DNA from: Arenicola marina
Taxonomy: Eukaryota; Annelida; Polychaeta; Arenicolidae
Reading direction: 5' to 3'
Length of the DNA: 64,000 bases
NCBI GenBank assembly: GCA_964019135.1
Contig: OZ025256.1
Span: forward strand, 15,445,911-15,509,910
Each line of letters starts with the position of its first letter. Position 1 is the first letter of the stretch. Positions 24,301 to 36,100 of the stretch are shown one piece after another. A program made the translations under genes and the position numbers. The notes under the pieces were generated by a model. The model did no database searches. It saw only the letters and a program-made list of their open reading frames with translations, and had not been told where the DNA came from.

Positions 24301-27300
24301 ATCGAACAGGCGCGCAGGGATATAAAGCCGGCCACCAACTTCTGCTCCGGTGAACAAATTTGCTTTTCTCCGGATAGCCCGCGGGTTTTCAGGATTTAAA
24401 TTCAGGACAGAATATACTTATTTGACATGGAGAAGTGACAGATATTGATCTGTAACATTCGCACCATTGGGTGTTACGTGAAATGTCACTTTTCATCGCA
24501 ATGATCAGCCAGTCTTTGATCTCAGCTACCCAGTGACGTCAGGTGTCGTGTCATTAGCGTTATAACCCGTTTCTTGGTATCGTCGAAGCGGAAGGATCTC
24601 AGAATCTCAGGATCTCGCCACGGGTTGTTGTCATTCTGGAAGCGCGTGTTTCATTGGATACGCGTCGTAACTAAGGACGTCATTTTCGGACTGTAACAAG
24701 TGGCGAGATTATTATTATTATTATTATCATTATTGGGTTTCTATAGCGCCACATCCGTAAATCCGTTCAAAGACGAAGTGAACCGGGGAATTTACATAAA
24801 ATACCTGCTTATCTTGTAACATAATATACCTGGTTATATTTAAACCTTAAACATAAGTGGTTACAGCTATATTTTTCAATCTGGATCTTTCGTCTACAGG
24901 ACACTTTAGCGTCATCCAGGCGCTCTCCCGAAGGGGAATCTATGTGGTCGACCCCCAGGAGTCGGCCGTCACCGAGGCGACGCTCATGCAGGGCACGCCC
25001 TTCAAACAGGTGGGTGGTGTCTGTCTTGTCGTCAGCTTGAGGTTCGTGGAGGTGGAGAGGATGGGTGGCAGCTACATAGCTCAGTCGCCCTTCAAACAGG
25101 TTGGTGGTGTCTGTCCTGTCGCCAGCTTGGGGGTCCGGGTAGGTGGGGGTGGGTGGCGGCTACATAGCTCAGTCGCCCTTCAAACAGGTGGATGGTGTCT
25201 GTCCTGTCGCCAGCTTGGGGGTCCGGGTAGGTGGGGGTGGGTGGGGGCTACATAGCTCAGTCGCCCTTCAAACAGGTGGGTGGTGTCTGTCCTGTCGCCA
25301 GCTTGGGGGTCCGGGTAGGTGGGGGTGGGTGGGGGCTACATAGCTCAGTCGCCCTTCAAAACAGGTGGGTGGTGTCTGCCCTGTCGTCAACTTGGGGGTC
25401 CGGGGAGGTGGGGGCGGGGGGGAGGGTTAGCTCAGTCGCCCTTCAAACAGGTGGGTGATGTCTGCCCTGTCGTCAGCTTGGGGGTCGGGGGAGGGGAGGG
25501 TTAGCTCAGTCGCCCTTCAAACAGGTGGGTGGTGTCTGCCCTGTCGTCAGCTTGGGGGTCGGGGGAGGGGAGGGTTAGCTCAGTCGCCCTTCAAACAGGT
25601 GGGTGGTGTCTGCCCTGTCGTCAGCTTGGGGGTCGGGGGAGGGGAGGGTTAGCTCAGTCGCCCTTCAAACAGGTGGGTGGTGTCTGCCCTGTCGTCAGCT
25701 TGGGGGTCCGGGGAGGTGGGGGGAGGGGAGGGTTAGCTCAGTCGCCCTTCAAACAGGTGGGTAGTGTTTGCCCTGTCGTCAGCCTGGGGGTCGGGGGAGG
25801 GGAGGGTTAGCTCAGTCGCCCTTCAAACAGGTGGGTAGTGTCTGCCCTGTCGTCAGCCTGGGGGGTCGGGGGAGGGGAGGGTTAGCTCAGTCGCCCTTCA
25901 AACAGGTGGGTGGTGCTTCAAACAGATGGTGGTTGGGGCGGTGGGGGGGGGTGGGGTTGGGAGTACCTGGCGCAGTTGGTAAGCGAGAGGAGCTGCGGAT
26001 CAACAGGTCGTGGGTTCGAATAATGTCCCCTGTGTCTGGGGCAGGGTTCACCCGTCCTCATACGGCTGTCCCAGATCCGTCTCCACTTGGCATAGTATCA
26101 CCACTCTCTGGTCAAGTAAGTTCCGTGTTCAGCTCCTTCGGGGGCTCGGCATGGTTGCTCCCCGAATTATGTCACCCACTGGCCCAATGGCTTTCAGTAC
26201 TACAGCGCTGCCAGCCATAACACCACCGAAGATGTTAAAAACAGCAAAACATGTTAACATCACGATCGTTTATCGTCTTTCTCCAGCTCCAGGCCACATT
26301 TGGGGCTGTTGTTTATCATTGTGAGTGTATGTTTTCCTCTGTATAGAGTTCACACGTGGCCCTGATAGAGGCCTTGATGACAGCCGTCACGTCCAGTTTA
26401 GTGACTGTGGAACAAGTTGTCCAGGCCGTGAGGTGAGTCAGGGACATAGTTTACCTAGTGGTTGTTAATATTGTATTGTATTTTATTTAGCACTTCAAGG
26501 CTTTAGGCTCTCGGTACAATTTCAATTGCAAAAAACAGGAAAACAGGAGACCAATGTAACAGATTAAACCATATAATACGTCTAAGTATGTTGATAATTT
26601 AACAGTTTTAGGCGTATATAATATGTTAAGATATGAATTATTAATTGGTATCTGGATTGCTGTTCTTCATACATTTGATAAGTAACTTTCACCATGTTTC
26701 ATGTGAAATTTATAAATTATACAAATATCAGCATTTTTATCCTTCGTCGTCCCGGGAGGTCCCAGGGAAGCCGAGTTTAACCGCTGTTGGCACAAAACAG
26801 CTGCCTTAAAACGCTCATTCATTACCATTTCGATTTCTTGTCCTTTAGGAAGTTCGCCAACTTTACGGCGTCGTCGGAGCTGCCTTATGATGCGGAGGAT
26901 GCGCTGCTCTTCTGGATCAACAAGGTCTGCGTGACCGTGAGACATTTAGCGGACAAGGTAAGTACAGTGAACCCCTCCGAGGGCTGGCGTCACGCTCAAA
27001 GTGTTACGGCGCATGCCGACTGCACAAATCCTTTCGAAGCCGGCTCGGCTGGTATTTCTAACAATGACGTTAGTTACAGAAAACTGCGTTTCGTCGTACC
27101 CTCACCAACTCGTGGCACTAGTATTCATAATCTTTTGGTGAATAGCCTTCTGAATTCGTTGCGTTCCAAAATGTTCTACTTGGCGTAGGTTCAGTAGATT
27201 TGCGAAGCGCTAAATCTCAGTTATGAGTACAACCCCTGTTTTTTCACCACCATTTTGACAAGATTCAAAAGATTCAAAAATGTGAATCCAGTTCCAACAT

Positions 27301-30300
27301 GCCATGTGTTCGGTCTAAGATGACCCCAGTGCGTCATTATCATAAGCACAATATGCTCGAATAACTACTAGATACTCGTGTATCGTAATAGCACTATTGA
27401 CAAGTGTGGCATATATATATATTTTAAAATGGCTAACATGTGCGTCCTTAATTAAGCCACTAAACCTGTTGATGTTGGTATTTTTCTCTGTTTTTATATA
27501 TTATTTTGGCTTTACCACTAGGGGGAGATATCGATAGGTGGCGGAGTGGTCCCGGTGCTGGACGACTTGTTGAAAGATATTAACGATGGTTGTTGCCTTG
27601 CAACCCTACTCAGCTTTTACTGCCCCACAGTCTTAAACATCACAGGTGAGTGAATCCTCTTTAGAACGATTAGAATATCGCTTGATCTGTATTCTCCTTC
27701 ACAGCTCTCTCGGTAGCACATGCGACATCAGATGAACAAACCCGACTTCCAGCCTCGATCACAGAGCCTCGTTTTGGTCAGTTGTTGATAGCATATTGAG
27801 ACCATACTAGACCAAGCGTCTCGAATCCCGGCATCTGAATAATATATATGGTTTCCACATTCACAGTATCCCAGGATGATGAGATGGACTGTGATTTTTT
27901 AAGTATTACGCGGTGTACGGTTTCGCCATAACGGGGCACGATATAATCTTATAGCGTTAACTCCACTTAAATCAAATTAGTCATAATATATAAATATATA
28001 TAACAAATTGGCCATATAACGGTTGATATTGTATGTACCATTGACACAGCTTTTTCGACGGCAGAGGAAGAAGGCACGAACATACAGAAATTAGAACAAA
28101 ATGCCCGGTTCCCGCATTGCAGATGTATGCCTGACCGAGGGCCCCGGGATAGCTGACTCCCTCTACAACCTGCAGCTTATCAGCCAGTTCTGCGCCACCC
28201 AGCTGCCGGTCACAACCCTCCACATGACGGTCAATGACCTCTTCTACACCAGCGTCGACCTCAAGGCCAACCTGCTCGTCTTCCTGGCCGAACTCTTCTA
28301 TTGGCTGGAGATCCGCAAGCTCGAGTGCGTCCGTGACGTCACTAAGCCCTTGACCTTTGACCTCATGGATGGCCACGCGGCAGATGATGGTAAAGATTCC
28401 TTCGCAAGGATTTATGTTCTCACTTTGATTTAGAGAATGTCTTATTTAATATAATGTTGACGCCGCAAGTTTCCTCTAGCTTTGGTAGACAAACCTTTTT
28501 TTTCTCACATTATTACAATTAGTTTAGTTTTAATAATGATAGAAGAGAGGTTTTAAGATATGAATGTGTCTGTGATATTGGTAGTATCGTGTCTTGAAAC
28601 ATTGTTGCTCATTTGCCTCGATGGTAAGATTTATTTCCTTCAGTAATGAGAAAATACAAACAGCGTAACATATATATATGACTACATGTATAAAATATGT
28701 ATAAATGTAATTTTGCAAAGTAGGCTGCATATTGTAATAATTTTCTAAATATCCATCACCACCGCGTTCTCCTCACACAGGTGAGCGCCCCTCTACGGCC
28801 AAGACCCTCAAGTCGACCACGTCAGGCCGACCGCCCATCCCCATCAGCAACGCCACCAAGCGGAGCTTTCAGCAGAACGCCGCGGCGACGGCCGCGGTGA
28901 GCGAGAACGGGTCAGCCGCGACCACGCCGGACCACAACAAACAGAAGTAAGGCACGGAGGGCAGGGTGGGCTGGAAGGGAGTGGTTGGGAGGGGGGGGGG
29001 GCAGCCGCCACCACGCCGGACCACAACAAACAGAAGTAAGGCACGGAGGGCAGGGTAGGCTGCAAGTGAGGAGGGGGGGGGGGCGTGTTCCGTTTCTAAA
29101 GGCTTTCTTTTTAATGAAATTCTGAATGTACTCCTTCTGTCCCCGACAGTGACACGTGGCTTATGTTCCCCTGATCATATCAGAACAAACAAAAGCGATT
29201 TCTGATTACAATGTCCTGTGCGCATTTATCCTCTAAGTTCTTATTGTGTCCCCCAATGCAAAATATCAATAGTGAGCTAAAATAAAATCTGAAGCTTACT
29301 ATTTGCTATTTTTACTAAGTGACTATTTCAACAAAGAGTGCATTGGCATTGGGACAGACAGTGTGTAGTAACGTCAGCACACTGACGTCACCAGCAGGAA
29401 TAAACTCTTTGCGAGAGAGTGTTATAGTGTTTACGAAGGCGTTCCGATATGACGGAACCCTCCCCCGCCATGAAATGGTAACATTAAGTTCATTGCAAAG
29501 ATGTATAGTATTTCTAACCTATTTTCTTGTTGCAGTTCTTTGATGTCGCGGCAGGCTCTCTTGCCGAAAAGACACCAACAACCGAGTGGACTAGGTAAGG
29601 GTTCGCGTCCATACACTGCCGAGATAAGGCACTCTTATATTATGTTAACTTAAATATCACGTATTTAATGTTATGCCTGAATGTACTAATTATGGAATTT
29701 CTACTACATTGTGATGTACGCAACTTTTATGTATATATGTATATATGAGTAATTGATTCAAGTTCCGCAAGAGGAATTCACATAGGCAGTGTGCCTGTTT
29801 TCCAGTTGCCAATAAAAATATGTTTAAACTAAACTAACTTAATTTTAGGGGAATAGTTAAGCATTCCTTATGTATGTATACTATCAGCGCGCCCACAACT
29901 CGGAGAAGCACAAATTGTCAAAGATGTGTCCAGATGATAACGAAATACCAAATACACAAGCAGTTTGTGACAAATACTTATTAAGTACATGGATAACATG
30001 TATTATAATGATATAGATGAATACCGGCTGGATACGTATTAGCTTTTATATGTCAGAGATATGTTTGCTCTGTAATTTGGACCACTGTCTCTATACGCGA
30101 AGCAAAGATTTTATTTTTAAAAAAGACGAAAATAATGGTAACTACTTTATTACCTTGGGGGACTACTTTGCCGGATCTACTTTCAGGCGAGGAGGACGGC
30201 CCCATGCGGGAGTCTTACGTGGCGTGGGAGGAGACTCCGCAAGCCCCGCCCAGGTCAGTTCTGACGTCACTGTTCATGTACTGGCAATGATAGGCTATCT

Positions 30301-33142
30301 AAAAGGAGCACTAAGATTTCAATAGCCTTTGTCCAGAGATACGCAATTTAAATTCAAAAACATATTATACATTTAACAATAAGAGAAACAAGTGAAGACA
30401 AAGTCTTTTATATTGCAAAGATATTTCCATTTTTGACCGCATTCAAAGGCATTGTAGGTATGTTGACAAAAACTATCGGTGTGACTGTAAACCGAAGTCT
30501 TTCATTTAAAGGTGGAACTGAAATGACTTACGGAAATTACTTGCATCAAGATATCTGATGTTTCGATGGGGGCCTCCCTGGTGTAGTGGTTCGTGCACTA
30601 GACCGCATATCAATAGGTCCCGGGAGGCTCCCTGGTGTAGTGTTTAGCGCCCTAGGCCGGAGATCCATAGGTCCTGGGGGCCTCCCTGGTGTAGTGGTTA
30701 GTGCAGTAGACCACAGATCAATAGGTCTCAGGGAGGCTCCCTGGTGTAGTGTTTAGCGCCCTAGGCCGGAGATCAATAGGTCTTAGGTCTGGGTTTATTA
30801 CATACACAGTATTGACCGCTATCGCCTCCTTCATCGTTGCAGTGTGGGCGAGCCGGCGTACGCGGCGGGTCGGGGTGGGGGGTCCCGGCCCTCCCGCCAG
30901 TCCCAGCTGACCCAGGTGACGGGCACGGACAGCCAGAACACGCTGCTGTCCAACGTGTCCATCGACAGCGAGATGAGCATCAACCTGACAGAGAGCAGCA
31001 TGGACATCAGCGAGCTGGCCGAGGAGACGCCGCGGTCGGCCGTCGGCCCCGTCGGTCCGATAGTGCGACAGCGGACCCCGGTCGGGGGGCCCGTGGCCGG
31101 CGGCGGGGCGCGGGGCCGCGTGGGTCAGGCTGGCACGCCGCTGGAGTTGGCGAGCGTCAGCGGCGGCGGCGGCGTCGGCGGGGTCGGGAGCGGCGGCGGC
31201 GGCGTCGGCGGGGTCGGGAGCGGCGGCGGGAGAATGTCGGGACGGAGTCCGCCCGAGGAACGCCGCGAGCGCCTCCGACCGGCGCAGCTCCGGCCGGCCA
31301 AGGAGAAGACGAACAGCCACCACAGCAAGGCGGAGGAGAGCGGGGAGCGCCGTCACGGGGCGACCCCCGCCGGGTCCTCCGCCTCCGCCTCCCCGGCGGG
31401 CCGCCAACCGCCCGCCTCCCTGTCCTTCAAGACCGCCGGAAACAACAGCTCCTCCTCCGACTCCACCCCCGATGAGGACTATAAGACACCGTCTGTGGAG
31501 TCAGTGGACCTACCTGGGTTCCTGTTCACCGGGGGCCCCCAGTGTAGCCCGACGAAAGCCGCCGGCGTGGCGGCGGGGGCGGGGGCGGGGGCGGTACCGG
31601 CGGCAGTGGCACCAGGACCGGCGGCAGGGACGGCGGCGGGGACGACGGCGGGGTCGGCGGATGGACGGAAACAGTTCGAGGCGTTCTACGTGGATACCGA
31701 CCGCTCCGTGGCCAGTTCGGCCAGCGACAGAGCGCCCTCCGTGGCCCAGAGCTTCACGCTACACGACCAGCCGCACACTGTGGAGACCGCCCGGGCCGCA
31801 GGGATCCCCGTGGTAGGTGCCCCTCAGCGGTCAGCGACGGCTAACCCTAACCCCGGCCTCGGCCTCGGCCCCGCCGACCTGCATCGCCAACCGCAGCCAA
31901 ATCACCAACAGCAACAATACCAAGACGCCTTAATGCGCAGCTCCAGCGATGGCTCCGACCAGGAGCTGAAGAAGATCCACGCGGACCTGGCCGACAGGGA
32001 GGGCGGCCGGGACGGTCGCAACGGGCAGCGCCCCCCGGGGACCGCCAGCCCCCGGCCCGACACCCTGGGCGTGCGCAAGGCGGGAGCTCCTGGCCCGGTC
32101 CCGGCGCCGGTGGCTTTGGCGGACAGTAAAGGCAGCCCCAAGACGTGCTTCGCGGCCATCAAGCGGCAGAAGGAGAACGGGGACGTGTCCCCCGTGCGGT
32201 ACAGGGCCGAGGTGCGGAGGGACCCCTCCTCCTTCGGGGCCGGCGGCGGGGCGGGGGGCCCCGGCGGGACGGGCGGCCGAGCGGGGAAGCCGGCGAAGAA
32301 GACCACGTTCGCCACGCTTCCGAATCAAACCACGTGGCAGGAGAACGCTCAGCGCGGCGGCGACGCGGCGCGTAAGGACGGCGACGGGGGGGCCGGCGCC
32401 GGGCGTGTGGAGGGGGGCGACACCCAGCCGGCCCCCGCCGAGTTGATGGACATCCGCCTGCGGCTGGAGGAGCGGCGGCGGCAGATCGAGGGCGAGAAGC
32501 GCAAGATGGAGATGCAGTGGTCGAAGCAGCGGCAGCGGCTCGGCAAGCAGGCCTTCATACAGGTCATCGGCAAGGGGAAGCCCAGCCCCGACGGTCCCAC
32601 CCCCACGGAGGACGAAACCGGCGTGACGAAGGGCGCCGAGCCCGCCGCCGGAGCGCCTCCCCAGCAACACGACTCGAGGGAAACAGAGAGCCAAGCGCCT
32701 CGTTTGCAGCCAATAACGAAAGACAGAGACGTCGCTAAGCAACACCGCGAAGCGTCGCCGGTGGTGCCCCCCGAGAACAGACTTGCATCCAGAGCTGCTC
32801 CCGACAGCCGCCCGGCGGACGCCCGACAACCACTTCCGGAACTACAACCGGAACCGGAACGGCCCATGCCCTCGGTGATGTCTACGTCATGGCCTAGCGA
32901 ACGGCACCCCAGGCGTGTGACCCCGCCCACCGATCCCCAGGCCGAGCGCCTACGGGAGGAGTCCGCGGGGGCGGCGGCGGCGGCGGCGAGCCTCCCACAG
33001 GGGAGGTCTCCGGGTGGGGGCGGGGCGCGCGTCCCCGTGACCCGCTCGCAGTCGTTCTCGCGGGAGGACATCCAGCATACCATGAAGCAGAAGTGGGGGA
33101 GCTCGGACGAGAGGTCCCCGGCCCGGGTTGCCGCCTCCCCTC

Positions 33143-33178
<36 letters not shown>

Positions 33179-36100
33179 ACGCATCCCCCGCGGCGGCCCG
33201 CTCCGCACGATCCGCCCGCCCCGCCACCCACACCCAGCGGCCGCAGTCGTACCACGCCCCGGAGTCGGCCCGCCCCTCCGCCGCGGCCACCTCGGCGGGC
33301 CGGACACGCAGCCCGGCCCCGCGACTCTCGGCCGCCAAGTCCTCGACGCCGCCGCCTACGGGCTCCGGGGCCGACGGGTCGGCGGGGCGTGCCGGCGGCG
33401 GGGAGAAAGTGGACCAGTACGGAACGTCTCTGGACCGACTTAACTGCAGCCTGACGGAGCTGCAGGGGGAGATCATGCGGCTGTCGCTGCAACAGGACCA
33501 GATCAAGTCTCTGGTGGCCAGCGACCGCGACCCCACCTCTGGGTCTCCGACCCCGTCCTCTCAGGGCTCGGCCACGCAGAGCCCCAGCCGCGCCCCGCGC
33601 CCGCACTCTCCGGCCCGAGGGTCGCAGCAGCAGCAGCAGCAGCAGCAAGATGGCAAGTTCTACCTATATCCTAAAGAAGGGGAGGATGCGGGGGAGCCCG
33701 ATGAGGCCGGGGCGGTGAGGGCGTCGGAAAAGTCGCCACTGCGGCCCCAGCCCTCGCCGCATCCCGCCCCGGTCAGCACCGGGATACTGCCGCCCCAGCC
33801 TATGTACCCCCAGCCCAGTCAACCTGCCCCGCCGCTGTACCCCGTGACCCAGTCCTACGGCTACCACACCCAGGGGCAATATCCCCACCCGCAGTACATG
33901 ACCCCCGGTCAGATGTACCCGCTGACGGGCGTATCGCCCTACGGCCCCATACCCCCTCCCCCCGCCTTCCAGACCTCCCCCTCCATGTACCAGACCCAAG
34001 GCATGTACGGCCAGCAGGGATACCCGGGGATGGGCCTCCCCCCGGGCCACTGGGGCCAGCCGGGCGGCCTCCCCCCTGGCGCCCCCCTCCACCACCCGGG
34101 GCAGATCCCCCTCACCTCCAGCTTCCTGCACACGGCCGCCCCGGCCCAGACCCAGACCGTGACCGCCCAGACGTCACACACGCCTTCCCCGTCGGGGGGG
34201 TATGGGTCGGGTCCGCCCCTGGCCGCCGGCACCCCGACCTCCTCAATCATTCATTCCCCCGCCCAGCCTTCCACCCCGGGAGCCGGCACCACCGCCCTCC
34301 CCTTCCAGCCGTCCCCCGGACAGACGCCGACCTCGCCAGCCGGCCCCACGTGGGGGGTCAACCGCACCGCGGACACCCCATCGGGCCCCCCGCTTGATCC
34401 CGCGGGCGGCGAGGGTGAAGGGGACGGGGACCGCGAGGCCAGGGAGGGGGAGCCTGGGGTGGCTGAGCCCCCGCCCCCCAGCAAGGGTTTCTTCGTCACC
34501 CTGGACTCGCCCGTCAGACCCCGACCGCCCCTGGGGAGACGGCGCGACAAAGAGAGCCCCTCGCAGCAGCAGTCCCCCACCAAGCAGGTGTCCCAGCCCC
34601 CCGCTGAGGGTGAGGGCTTGGCCACCCCACCCCGGGCCCGGGATACCCCCTCGCCGCCAGTCAATGTGTCGCCCGGGGTAGGCTTTGTCATCAAGGAGGA
34701 GGAGGACGAGGTAGGTGAAAGGAAACTGAAAAATACTCTACATATAACCAATTATGTGGTAAATATGGCTTCAAAGTTTTCTTTTGTGACTGAAAATGAA
34801 ATTCTTCTAATTGAATTTATTCATCTAAATAGAAACAATACTAATATGATGTTCATTTTATTTTTGGTTCCATGATATATAGTTCATAATATGGCAACCT
34901 TATAGGTATCCACCGCAGCAGAGTCCATCTCAAAAATCATTTCCAGAAATCGGATAGGACTTGGTAGAATATCCGAGCAAATAAAAATCCTGTATTTTTT
35001 ATTTTGCAAAATCATCAAAATATTCCTGTTACCGGTGTTATATTTTATGATTTTTTTCAGCAGTCTGAGATGACTGACCTGGAGAAGAAGAAGCAACGAT
35101 TATTACAACTGCAGATCAAACGGAAGGCAGATCAGGAGAAGAAACGACGGAAACTGGAGGAGGATCGAACCAAGAAACGAGACGAACACAGGTCAGTCCG
35201 GGTCTGGGGATTGACCTAGGCTTTGTGTGTCAATTCCCACGGAGAGCTATTCCGTACGCACAAAAGGTGTAAAGCATCATTCCGACAATCTCTCTTCAAC
35301 ATTCGAGAGTATCGAGGGCCGGCGCGATAGGTCAGTGGGCTAGAGCGCTCGCATTGAGTGCTCTGGTCAGCTGAGAGCCTAACGGCGCGTGGATCGATGG
35401 TTCGAGCCCTGCTGTGGCCATGTCTGTGTGATCGCAGTATAAAGATCCCATGTCTTTCTTCGCAAAGAGTAGGGGGTCACCCCCGGAGACATGGCTCCAC
35501 TCTCCCTTTCTTCTCGCATTGACGCGATGTGACCAAAAGTGGTTAAAGCGTCCGGAATAACCAACCAACCAATCGAGTGTATCGTATGACAAAATTGCTG
35601 CAAATGTATATTTTGTGTTTGCACAGGGGAAGCGTCCTATTTTAATCCCAACCGATCCTGCGCACAAAAGTGGCCTTACTAAAAGCCGAAATGTTTACTT
35701 GCAGAATGAAGGAAGAAGCCAATGAGCAGAAGAAAGCTGAGGACAAAGCTCGGCGAGACGCCATCTTCCAGGATTACCTTCGGAAGAAATCCGAGCGGGA
35801 AGCGGCGGAGGAGGACTCCAAGGCGGGCATCACGGGACCGCCAGGTGTCCAGCGACGCCAGAAGCCCAAGGGCAAGGCCGTCCGGCCGCGCAGCCAGCCG
35901 CCAGGTGGAGCTGCGGCGGCGGCAGCGGCGACGGCAGCGGCGGCGACGGCGGCGGCTACAGCTGCGGCCACAGCTGCGGCGACGGCAGCGGCGGCCACAG
36001 CGTCGGCGGGCGGTGGCGGAGTCGGGGAGGACGGCCACTCTCACAGCTCTCACTCCCACAGCTCGCAAGAAGATCTGCAGTCTCACCAGCGAGGACGGAG

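Noticed and set aside
24857..25810. Frames running from exon 4 through the intron array (QSPFKQVGGVCPV repeats)
   Set aside because: Apart from the exon itself these are readings of the splice-donor minisatellite. Only the first 90-nt extension is considered possible and is listed as a finding.
30718..34751. Long antisense and alternate-frame open frames over exon 12
   Set aside because: High GC content removes stop codons in all frames. The plus frame alone has conserved CAMSAP motifs and phase-compatible splice sites.
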